Source: Pseudomonadales bacterium
GTDB lineage: Bacteria; Pseudomonadota; Gammaproteobacteria; Pseudomonadales; Azotimanducaceae
Assembly (NCBI GenBank): GCA_028280225.1
Contig: JANQMF010000115.1
Coordinates: 1-39,750, forward strand
Length of the DNA: 39,750 nt
Direction: 5' to 3'
Part shown: piece after piece, positions 1 through 7,100 of the stretch
Layout of the letters: the number at the start of each line of letters is the position of its first letter
Position numbering within the stretch: the first letter of the stretch is position 1
The notes under the pieces: generated by a model
Database searches by the model: none
Seen by the model: the letters and a program-made list of their open reading frames with translations, nothing else
Told to the model about the DNA's origin: nothing
Position numbers and translations under genes: made by a program

Positions 1-2
1 TC

Positions 3-395
3 AGCCATCACACCGATGCCGGCGCGGTAACGGTTTTGTTGCAGGACGAACATCCGGGGTTACAAGTTTTCCAGAACAACCGCTGGCACACCGTTGCCGC
101 TCAACCCGAAGCCCTGATCATCAACATTGGTGATGTGGTGCAAGTCTGGTCTAACGATCACTACCGCGCACCCTTACACCGGGTTTTAGCCAACCGTACC
201 GCCAGGCGGTTCAGCATCCCGTACTTCTTAAACCCGGATTACAACTTCAACTACGCGCCCATTGGCAACCACGCCGGCTCACCCCGCTACCGGCCCATTA
301 ACTGGGGCGAGTTTCGCGCCAGGCGCAGCGCCGGAGACTATGCGGATCAGGGTGCTGAGGTGCAGATCAGCGACTACATAAATGCCGGCCGCTGA
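3..395 (+). CDS. 2-oxoglutarate/Fe(II)-dependent oxygenase, isopenicillin N synthase-like family (C-terminal part)
   Basis: Only the C-terminal ~130 residues are present; the reading frame is open at the left window edge, so the start lies outside. The family uses non-haem Fe(II), O2 and usually 2-oxoglutarate to hydroxylate, desaturate or cyclise small molecules. The visible sequence opens with the iron-binding H-x-D motif (SHHTDAGAVT) and contains the distal histidine in APLHRV. This is followed by the R-x-S co-substrate motif (RRFSIPYF), in the expected order and spacing. The C-terminal tail (NWGEFRARRSAGDYAD) is typical of bacterial 2OG-Fe(II) oxygenases annotated next to isopenicillin N synthase. 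The substrate cannot be deduced. It converges on the CYP153 gene 25 nt away, so it is not part of that operon. Confidence 0.85.
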   Translation, partial: SHHTDAGAVTVLLQDEHPGLQVFQNNRWHTVAAQPEALIINIGDVVQVWSNDHYRAPLHRVLANRTARRFSIPYFLNPDYNFNYAPIGNHAGSPRYRPINWGEFRARRSAGDYADQGAEVQISDYINAGR

Positions 396-420
396 TCCCA
401 GCGTGTTGAAAAGCCGGTTG

Positions 421-1664
421 CTAAATCGGATGCAGCCGCACCGGAAGTTCGGTAAAGCCGTGGACAAAGTTTGACGGCACCCGCACGGGCTCTCCAACCA
501 CTTCTACTTTGTGGAAGCGTTGTTGTATTTCTTCCCACAAGATACGCAATTGCATTTCCGCAAGACGATTGCCCATACAACGGTGGATGCCAAAGCCAAA
601 AGAAAGATGTTGTCTGGCCCGGGGACGGTCGATAATAAACTCGTTGGGGCGGTCGATGGCCCGCTCGTCGCGATTCCCGGAAACGTACCACATAACCAAT
701 TTGTCTCCGGCTTTGATCTGCTGTCCGCCCAGTTCAGTGTCTTCGGTTGCGGTCCGCCGCATGTGCGCAAGGGGGGTTACCCAGCGAATAATCTCTGAAA
801 CCATGTTGGGAATCACACCCGGGTTGTTCCGCAGCTTGGCATATTCCCCGGGGTTTTCATTCAGTGCCAGCACACCTCCGGTAATGGAGTTTCTTGTTGT
901 ATCGTTGCCGCCCACGATCAGCAGAACCAGGTTACCTAAAAATTCCTGGGGGCTCATATCCCTGGTGGAATCGCCGTGGGCGAGCATCGAGATTAAATCG
1001 TTACCGCCAGCCTGATTTTCACGCTCCTGCCAAAGACGCGTGAAGTAGGTAAGGCACTCGTACAGTTCTTCCCGGCGCTGCTCTTCGGTTTCCACAATGC
1101 CCGTCTCCGGTCCACCGGTGGCTACGTCAGACCAGCGGGTCAGCTTGCGGCGGTCTTCGAAGGGAAAGTCAAACAAGGTGGCCAGCATCTGGGTGGTCAG
1201 CTCAATGGAGACCAGATCCACCCAGTTGAAGGTTTCGCCAACCGGCAGGCTGTCGAGGATATTCTGCACCCGGGTACGAATGGTGCCCTCCAGGTTCTTA
1301 AGGTTCATCGGCGCAACCACACCCTGGACGGTTTTACGCTGCTCGTCATGCTTGGGTGGATCCATGGCGATGAACATGGGCAATTCAAAGTCTTCCTCGG
1401 GGTCCTGGATAACAATGGCCGGGTCCGAGGAGAACATTTGCCAGTTGTTCTCCACCTCCATGATGTCCGCATAACGGGTCACCGACCAATAGGGTCCAAA
1501 TTCGCTCTCCGGACAATAGTGGATGGGGGCTTCGTTACGCAGACGGGTAAAGAAGTCCCACTTTTTGTTTTCGGCCCACAGCTCACGTTGACTGACATCG
1601 ATATCCGCCAGGTCAATGGTGGCTGGGTCCAGGTCGATCATACGGGCTGTAGCTGTTGTACTCA

Positions 1665-1665
<1 letters not shown>
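421..1665 (-). CDS. Cytochrome P450, CYP153-type alkane/fatty acid terminal hydroxylase
   Basis: A 414-residue soluble bacterial P450, the normal length for the family. It inserts one oxygen atom from O2 using electrons from a 2Fe-2S ferredoxin. Visible hallmarks are the I-helix oxygen-activation motif GGNDTTR (about 252-258), the K-helix E-x-x-R (EIIRW, E291/R294) and the haem loop FGFGIHRCMG with the axial cysteine at 363. The strings GGNDTTRNSITGG and LSFGFGIHRCMGNRLAEMQ are, from memory, characteristic of CYP153 medium-chain alkane omega-hydroxylases, so oxidation of n-alkanes or fatty acids is the best guess. It is the second gene after the ferredoxin; the ferredoxin stop and the P450 ATG overlap by one base (TAATG), implying translational coupling. 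No ferredoxin reductase gene is in view. The exact substrate is inferred. Confidence 0.9.
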
Positions 1666-1994
<329 letters not shown>

Positions 1995-2027
1995 TTATTA
2001 GTATTGATAAGTGTGGATGTGTGTTCC

Positions 2028-2044
2028 CTTTGCACAAGGCAAAG
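2028..2044. promoter_or_regulatory. Inverted repeat upstream of the ferredoxin-CYP153 operon
   Basis: CTTTGC and GCAAAG form a perfect 6-bp inverted repeat around a 5-nt centre, 43-59 nt upstream of the ferredoxin ATG. It could be an operator or a leader hairpin for the operon. The remaining gap (1986-2172) shows no gene, and I see no convincing -35/-10 pair. Confidence 0.25.
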
Positions 2045-2172
2045 AGAGCTTTCTTTTTTAAATGACGTTACAAAGTTAACTAAAGACAGCCAGGGGCGCA
2101 ACTACGGGAGATACCTAGTCCAGGCATCAAAAATGGGGGTGAAACTGTGCTTGTTGGCCCGCTTTGAGTGCG

Positions 2173-2436
2173 TCACCCGGGCAACAGGTTGTTGATCGCC
2201 TCAGCCAGTTTGGTGTCCTTGGCCGTGACCACATTCCCCGCGTCGTGGGTGGTGAGCTTAATCGCTACCTTATTGTAGACATTGCTCCAGTTCGGGTGGT
2301 GGTTGTGTACTTCAGCCAACATCGCCACCTGCGCCATAAAGCCAAATGCAGCAACAAAGTCCGGGAAGACAAACTCTCGGGTCAGAAAATTGTCATCATG
2401 TTGCCAACCGGAAGGAACCATATCAGACCTACCCAA
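2173..2436 (-). CDS. phhB: Pterin-4a-carbinolamine dehydratase, N-terminally shortened
   Basis: The family dehydrates 4a-hydroxytetrahydrobiopterin so that the pterin cofactor of aromatic amino acid hydroxylases can be recycled. The core is intact: [19 protein letters not shown], the active-site block [16 protein letters not shown] with the paired histidines, and the second catalytic block LTTHDAG, followed by the C-terminal helix. It has 87 residues at most, against about 95-115 in relatives. The first helix and the turn before SGW are missing. The reading frame upstream runs directly into the 125-bp repeats and offers only TTG (2436) or, more plausibly, ATG (2421, preceded by GGTAGG at 6 nt) as a start; the latter leaves 82 residues. 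The catalytic residues remain, so the gene may still work, or it may be a decaying copy. Confidence 0.75.
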   Translation of the reverse strand: MGRSDMVPSGWQHDDNFLTREFVFPDFVAAFGFMAQVAMLAEVHNHHPNWSNVYNKVAIKLTTHDAGNVVTAKDTKLAEAINNLLPG

Positions 2437-2440
2437 GTTA

Positions 2441-2720
2441 GAGCTCGCGCATCGCGCGAGATCATTGGTGCACTCAGCGTAACAAACCTCAAGCTGTCAG
2501 AGCCTGAAACCTTAGCCCTGCCAATCGATCCGAGCGACGTTTTGCGCCCCGCGCAAAACTCGACAGAGCTCGCGCATCGCGCGAGACCATTGGTGCACTC
2601 AGCGTAACAAACCTCAAGCTGTCAGAGCCTGAAACCTTAGCCCTGCGAATCGATCCGAGCGACGTTTTGCGCCCCGCGCAAAACTCGACAGAGCTCGCGC
2701 ATCGCGCGAGATCATTGGTG
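2441..2720. repeat. 125-bp tandem repeat (about 2.2 copies) abutting the tRNA-Ala 3' end
   Basis: Two full units (2441-2565 and 2566-2690) differ at only two positions that I can see. A third, partial unit of 30 nt (2691-2720) runs into the last five bases of the tRNA gene. Each unit carries two perfect hairpins. One has a 7-bp stem CTCGCGC/GCGCGAG with a 3-nt loop (2444-2460, 2569-2585, 2694-2710). The other has a 9-bp stem GTTTTGCGC/GCGCAAAAC with a 3-nt loop (2539-2559, 2664-2684). On the minus strand each unit also restates the tRNA end as CACCAATG. The array fills the space between tRNA-Ala and phhB. The small ORFs that cross it look spurious. Confidence 0.93.
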
Positions 2721-2791
2721 GAGCTAGGGAGGATCGAACTCCCGACCTCGTGAATGCCATTCACGCGCTCTCCCAGCTGAGCTATAGCCCC
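2716..2791 (-). tRNA. tRNA-Ala (anticodon GGC), CCA encoded
   Basis: The 76-nt gene begins GGGGCTATAGCTCAGCTGGG and ends with the T-arm GTTCGATCC, the acceptor strand TAGCTCC, A and an encoded CCA. The acceptor stem pairs GGGGCTA with TAGCTCC (one G-U). The anticodon loop reads AATGGCATT, giving GGC, which decodes alanine GCC/GCU codons. It starts 21 nt after the gltX stop on the same strand, which leaves no room for a separate promoter, so it is probably cut out of a gltX transcript. The 3' end merges with the 125-bp repeat. Confidence 0.96.
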
Positions 2792-2812
2792 ATATTTCGC
2801 AAGGCGGGCATC

Positions 2813-4312
2813 TTAGGTACCCGCTTGCGGCCTGTCAATCATTAATGCCGCGTAGGCTTTGTCCAGCCTTTTCCGCTCCTTGCCGGAGATTTGCAGCACC
2901 TCCAGGGCATCCCGCAGCCGTGCCCGGCACAAATCCGCCCCCATGATTTCCATGGAGTCGAACAGCGGCAGCGATACCGGGCGCCCACTCACCGCGAGGA
3001 AGATCGGAAAGAGAAAATCCCGCACTTTAAGGTCACAACCCCGAGCCAGCTCCTGACAGGATTCGAACAACTCGTCTTTATGCCAGCGGCGCAGTTCGTC
3101 AAAGGCGGCCAGTGTATGATGTAAAACCCTGACCACATCTTCCCGGCCTAACGATTTGTGTTCGAAATCTTGTGCACTTAACGGTCTGCGCGCACCCACC
3201 AGGTAGTCCACCAGCGGCGCAATATCACTCAGCTTTTCCACCCTTTCCTGCAACAACGGCACCAGCCGCCGCAGGCGGTCTTCATGGGTCAACCAGGCCA
3301 GGGTGGTCCGGGCAAACTCTTCTGCGGACAATTGCCGCAGATATTGGCCGTTCATCCAGGCCAGTTTTGCCGGGTCGAATATGGGTCCACGCACAGAAAT
3401 GCGCTGCACGTCAAAGGCCTCAACCATGGCCTGCTTATCAAATATCTCCCGCTCGTCCGGCATGGACCAGCCCATCAGCGCCAGATAGTTAAGCAGCGCC
3501 TGGGGTAAGTAGCCTTCGTCGCGATAGTACGTAACGCTGGTGGGATTTTTACGCTTGGACAGTTTGCTTTGATCCGGGTTACGCAGCAATGGCAGGTGCA
3601 CCCACTGCGGTACCGGCCAGCCAAAATACTCAAACAACAGCTGATGTTTGGGCACCGAATTTAACCATTCTTCCCCGCGCAACACATGGGTGATCTGCAT
3701 CAGGTGATCATCCACCACCACCGCCAGATGGTAGGTGGGCATGCCATCAGCCTTGACAATCACCTGCATGTCGATCTGGCTGTAGGGTATGCGGATTTCA
3801 CCTCGCAGGCCATCGGTAAAAACACAATCCCCTTCGCCGGGAATTTTCATGCGGATGACGTGAGGCTCCCCTGCGGCAATGCGCTGCTGAACTTCCTCCT
3901 TGGACAGCCCCAGACAATGCCCGTCGTAACGGGTGGTCTGCTTGGCCGCCTGCTGGGCGGCACGCACTTCATCCAACCGCTCTTTGGAACAAAAACAGAA
4001 GAATGCGTGGCCCTGTTCCACCAACTGGGCTGCATACCGGGCATAGATTTCCCGTCGCTCACTCTGCCGATAAGGGGCCATTGGCCCGCCCACATCAGGA
4101 CCTTCATCCCAATCCAGACCCAGCCAGCCCAGGGCGGCAAAAATGGCCTGTTCAGACTCGGGAGTGCTGCGCGCCTGGTCGGTGTCTTCGATTCGAACCA
4201 GAAATTCACCGCCATGATGACGAGCGAACGCCCAGTTAAACAACGCCATATAGGCGGTGCCTACATGGGGGTCTCCCGTCGGCGACGGGGCGATACGAGT
4301 TCGTACATTCAA
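2813..4312 (-). CDS. gltX: Glutamyl-tRNA synthetase
   Basis: A class I aminoacyl-tRNA synthetase of 499 residues, the usual length, charging tRNA-Glu in the cytoplasm. The HIGH-type motif is in APSPTGDPHVGTAY near the N-terminus, followed by the glutamate-binding RIEDTDQARS block. The KMSKS-type loop is KLSKRKNPTS, and the zinc-binding cysteines appear in FFCFCSKERL and YDGHCL. The C-terminal anticodon-binding region is present (DFLFPIFLAVSGRPVSLPLF). The reading frame begins with TTG (4312) and I see no better ATG. It lies 48 nt downstream of the GAPDH gene and is followed at once by tRNA-Ala, so the three may share a transcript. Confidence 0.97.
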   Translation of the reverse strand: MNVRTRIAPSPTGDPHVGTAYMALFNWAFARHHGGEFLVRIEDTDQARSTPESEQAIFAALGWLGLDWDEGPDVGGPMAPYRQSERREIYARYAAQLVEQGHAFFCFCSKERLDEVRAAQQAAKQTTRYDGHCLGLSKEEVQQRIAAGEPHVIRMKIPGEGDCVFTDGLRGEIRIPYSQIDMQVIVKADGMPTYHLAVVVDDHLMQITHVLRGEEWLNSVPKHQLLFEYFGWPVPQWVHLPLLRNPDQSKLSKRKNPTSVTYYRDEGYLPQALLNYLALMGWSMPDEREIFDKQAMVEAFDVQRISVRGPIFDPAKLAWMNGQYLRQLSAEEFARTTLAWLTHEDRLRRLVPLLQERVEKLSDIAPLVDYLVGARRPLSAQDFEHKSLGREDVVRVLHHTLAAFDELRRWHKDELFESCQELARGCDLKVRDFLFPIFLAVSGRPVSLPLFDSMEIMGADLCRARLRDALEVLQISGKERKRLDKAYAALMIDRPQAGT

Positions 4313-4360
4313 TGCAGACGTTGCCCCAAATTTGTCAAGCCGCTGTGCGCAAACCCCAGC

Positions 4361-5827
4361 TTAGAAACCCATTCGATTTTCGTCTTGCGGAATCAGCGGG
4401 TATGAAATACCCGACATCTTCTGCACCACCCGGATCACCTGACAGGCATAGCCAAATTCATTGTCATACCAGACATACAGCACCGCCCGGTTATCATTCA
4501 CAATGGTCGCCTCACCATCCAGAATACACGCGTGCCGGTTGCCGACCAGATCTGACGAAACAATGTCCGGTGACGTTGTAAAATCGATCTGCCGTTGTAA
4601 TTCGCTGTGTAAACTGACCGTGCGCAGGTAGTCGCTGACCTCATCCAACGTGGTGGAACGTCCCAGGGTCAAATTTAAGATCGCCAAAGACACATTGGGG
4701 GTGGGAACCCGGATGGCGTTACCCGTCAGCTTACCCTCCAGTTCCGGCAGCAATCGCACCACCGCGGAAGACGCACCCGTTTCGGTAATGACCATATTCA
4801 GCGGTGCACCCCGGCCCCGGCGATTTTTCTTGTGATAGTTATCAATCAGATTCTGGTCGTTGGTATAGGCATGCACCGTTTCCATGTGCCCATGCTCAAT
4901 CTCATATTCTTCGTTCATGGCCTTGAGCACCGGCACAATGGCATTGGTGGTACAGCTTGCCGCGGCAATAATGTCGTCACTGGGCTCCATCTGATGTGAA
5001 TTCACCCCGGAAACAATATTCTTGATGGCACCCTTGCCCGGCGCGGTGAGCACAACCCGGGATGCCCCCTTGGCCTTAAGGTGTTCGCCAAGGCCATCTG
5101 CATCCCGCCAGGCGCCGGTGTTATCAATGACTATGGCGTTGTTGATGCCAAAAGCTTCATAATCCACCTCAGCGGGGCTGCCGGCGTAGATGACGTGGAT
5201 GACATTCCCGTTAGCGATGATGCAGCTGTTTTCCTCATCCACCCGCAAGGTACCCTGGAAACTCCCGTGCACCGAGTCGCGCCGCAAAAGACTTGCGCGC
5301 TTAATCAGGTCGTTATCACTACCTTTGCGCACCACAATGGCCCGCAGCCTGAGTTGGTGGCCGCTGCCGGTTTTTTCCACCAGCAACCTTGCCAATAAAC
5401 GGCCAATGCGCCCAAAGCCGTACAGTACAATGTCCTGGGGTTCGGGAATGGGCGGCACATGGCGGCTGATTACCGCGGCACATTCCGCCTGTACAAAGTC
5501 GTTGGGAGACAGGCCGGAATCCGCCTGCTCCATATATTTGGTGGCCAGCTTACCGACGTCGATATGACTGGGCCCCAGATCCAGCTCAGCGATGGCCTCC
5601 AAAATCGGAAAGCTCTCAAATTCCGAGAGTTCGTTTTTTGCGATTTGCCGCACATAACGATGAGTTTTCATTATCTGGGTGACGCTCTGGTTATACAAAG
5701 CACGCCCATAACAATAGGTCACCACATTTTTGCGATACAAGCGCCCAATCAGCGGGATCATCGCTTCTGCGAGCGCTTCTCTTTCTTTCCAATCCGGGAA
5801 GTAGTCATCGAGGGAAGGTAGAGCCAC
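4361..5827 (-). CDS. gap: Glyceraldehyde-3-phosphate dehydrogenase, long form with N-terminal extension
   Basis: Oxidises glyceraldehyde-3-phosphate with NAD(P)+ and phosphate, or the reverse in gluconeogenesis. At 488 residues it is about 150 longer than classical GapA. Residues 1-130 form a helical extension (SLDDYFPDWKEREALAEAMI onward) that is, from memory, also found in the long Pseudomonas enzyme beside mfd. The Rossmann motif is YGFGRIGR (136-143). The catalytic cysteine is C292 in AAASCTTNAIVPV and the general base is H319 in TVHAYTNDQ. The C-terminus has the expected WYDNEFGYA. The start is GTG at 5827 with an AGAGGAC ribosome binding site. A run of degenerate 8-bp repeats lies directly upstream. 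NAD versus NADP preference cannot be read from the sequence. Confidence 0.95.
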   Translation of the reverse strand: MALPSLDDYFPDWKEREALAEAMIPLIGRLYRKNVVTYCYGRALYNQSVTQIMKTHRYVRQIAKNELSEFESFPILEAIAELDLGPSHIDVGKLATKYMEQADSGLSPNDFVQAECAAVISRHVPPIPEPQDIVLYGFGRIGRLLARLLVEKTGSGHQLRLRAIVVRKGSDNDLIKRASLLRRDSVHGSFQGTLRVDEENSCIIANGNVIHVIYAGSPAEVDYEAFGINNAIVIDNTGAWRDADGLGEHLKAKGASRVVLTAPGKGAIKNIVSGVNSHQMEPSDDIIAAASCTTNAIVPVLKAMNEEYEIEHGHMETVHAYTNDQNLIDNYHKKNRRGRGAPLNMVITETGASSAVVRLLPELEGKLTGNAIRVPTPNVSLAILNLTLGRSTTLDEVSDYLRTVSLHSELQRQIDFTTSPDIVSSDLVGNRHACILDGEATIVNDNRAVLYVWYDNEFGYACQVIRVVQKMSGISYPLIPQDENRMGF

Positions 5828-5839
5828 GTCAGGTCCTCT

Positions 5840-5879
5840 TATCTTTTCATCGTGTTATCGTATTATCGTTTTAGCGTCG
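5840..5879. repeat. Five degenerate 8-bp direct repeats in the gap leader
   Basis: Consecutive octamers TATCTTTT, CATCGTGT, TATCGTAT, TATCGTTT and TAGCGTCG occupy 5840-5879, just upstream of the gap ribosome binding site. The consensus is roughly TATCGTNT (plus strand). They could be a protein-binding array or slippage-prone leader DNA. The rest of 5828-6044 contains no gene. Confidence 0.4.
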
Positions 5880-6044
5880 ATTCGGGCATCGTCGTTAAGG
5901 CGGTCAGATCAGCGGCGCCATTATAGGACTTTGAAATTGACGGGCAAGGCATACCGACCACAAAACTGTTAACACTTTGTTGCAGCCCCAGTTGCCGGCC
6001 CCAGTTACAGCATCCCGGGCTTGCCCTGGCCCGCTACCGGGCAA

Positions 6045-7100
6045 TCAGCGGAACGACGCGTTAATGGCAGTCAGGGCGGCATTGCCGGGACATAAATCCT
6101 GTTCGGTCAGCTCGTTGAGAGGCTGTTCAACGGTATCCAGAATCTCATGGCAGTCCGCAGCATCCGGATCAACATAAAGCAGGCCGGTCACCACCTCACC
6201 CTCCTGCTGCTTGCGCTGGATATAACTTAACGCACCCACCCGATCGTGGGGATCGTAAGCCGAATCCAGCTTGTACATGCGCAGCGTTGAGCCATCGGGC
6301 ATGGTGACATCTTCAACACTCCCCGGTGCATAGTCAGCGGTGATCTCTTCGTGATCACCAATATAGTCAGCGTTAACCACATTCTGGCCATGGTGGCGCA
6401 GATATTCATAACTTTTGGTGGAACCCTGATGATTGTTAAAGGCCACACAGGGCGAAATCACATCGATAAAGGCCATGCCCTTGTGTTTCAGGGCAGCTTT
6501 CATCAAGGGCACCAGCTGCCGTTTGTCTCCGGAAAAACTGCGGGCAACAAAACTGGCCCCCAGTTGCAAGGCGATGCTGGCCAGATCAATTGGGGCATAC
6601 AGGTTGGGTACCCCTTTCTTGGAGGTTGACCCCAAATCGTTGGTGGCGGAAAACTGGCCCTTGGTTAGACCATACGTGCCGTTATTATCCACTACATACA
6701 GCATATTGATGCGCCGGCGCACCACATGCGCAAACTGCCCCATGCCAATGGAGGCACTGTCGCCGTCTCCGGAAACGCCCACACAGTGCAGGTCTTTATT
6801 GGCCAGATTGGCACCGGTGATGACCGAGGGCATGCGCCCGTGGACGGAGTTAAAGCCGTGGGATTTGCTGAGGAAGTAACTGGGCGTTTTTGATGAACAA
6901 CCAATGCCGGAGACTTTGGCAAACCGATGGGGCGGCAGAGACAGTTCAGCACAGGCCTGGACAATGGCGGCACTGACCGAATCGTGCCCACATCCGGCAC
7001 ACAGGGTCGAAACCGCCCCTTCATAGTCACGGCGGGTTAAACCAATTTCATTAACCGGCAGGTGGGGATGGCGGGTTTTGGGTTTGGCTACAAAGGTCAT
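6045..7100 (-). CDS. korB: 2-oxoacid:ferredoxin oxidoreductase, beta subunit (ThDP-binding)
   Basis: The beta subunit (351 residues) binds thiamine diphosphate and a 4Fe-4S cluster and decarboxylates a 2-oxoacid, classically 2-oxoglutarate to succinyl-CoA, in an oxygen-sensitive but reversible reaction. The ThDP motif is GDGDSASIGMG (111-121) followed by NNGTYGLTKGQ (139-149). Candidate cluster ligands are C34 and C37 (LCAGCGHD), C68 (GIGCSSK) and C218 (ISPCVAFNN). It is the last gene of the minus-strand module and overlaps korA by four bases (ATGA), so the two are translationally coupled and will be made in equal amounts. Pyruvate or another 2-oxoacid as substrate is not excluded. Confidence 0.93.
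   Translation of the reverse strand: MTFVAKPKTRHPHLPVNEIGLTRRDYEGAVSTLCAGCGHDSVSAAIVQACAELSLPPHRFAKVSGIGCSSKTPSYFLSKSHGFNSVHGRMPSVITGANLANKDLHCVGVSGDGDSASIGMGQFAHVVRRRINMLYVVDNNGTYGLTKGQFSATNDLGSTSKKGVPNLYAPIDLASIALQLGASFVARSFSGDKRQLVPLMKAALKHKGMAFIDVISPCVAFNNHQGSTKSYEYLRHHGQNVVNADYIGDHEEITADYAPGSVEDVTMPDGSTLRMYKLDSAYDPHDRVGALSYIQRKQQEGEVVTGLLYVDPDAADCHEILDTVEQPLNELTEQDLCPGNAALTAINASFR

Noticed and set aside
2164-2607. A 147-residue plus-strand ORF over phhB and the repeats
   Set aside because: It is antisense to phhB and continues through repeat DNA; no recognisable domain.
2441-2720. CRISPR array or phage attachment site at the tRNA 3' end
   Set aside because: The units are contiguous and near-identical without spacers. 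Only about five bases of the tRNA are repeated, and no integrase gene is in the window.
2489-2764. A 91-residue minus-strand ORF beginning MNGIHEVGSSILPSS
   Set aside because: It is read from the tRNA-Ala gene and the 125-bp repeats; such tRNA-derived ORFs are a known annotation artefact.
6021-6044. A TTGCCC/GGGCAA hairpin as terminator of the Kor operon
   Set aside because: It has a 6-bp stem with a long loop and no U-run, so the support is too weak.
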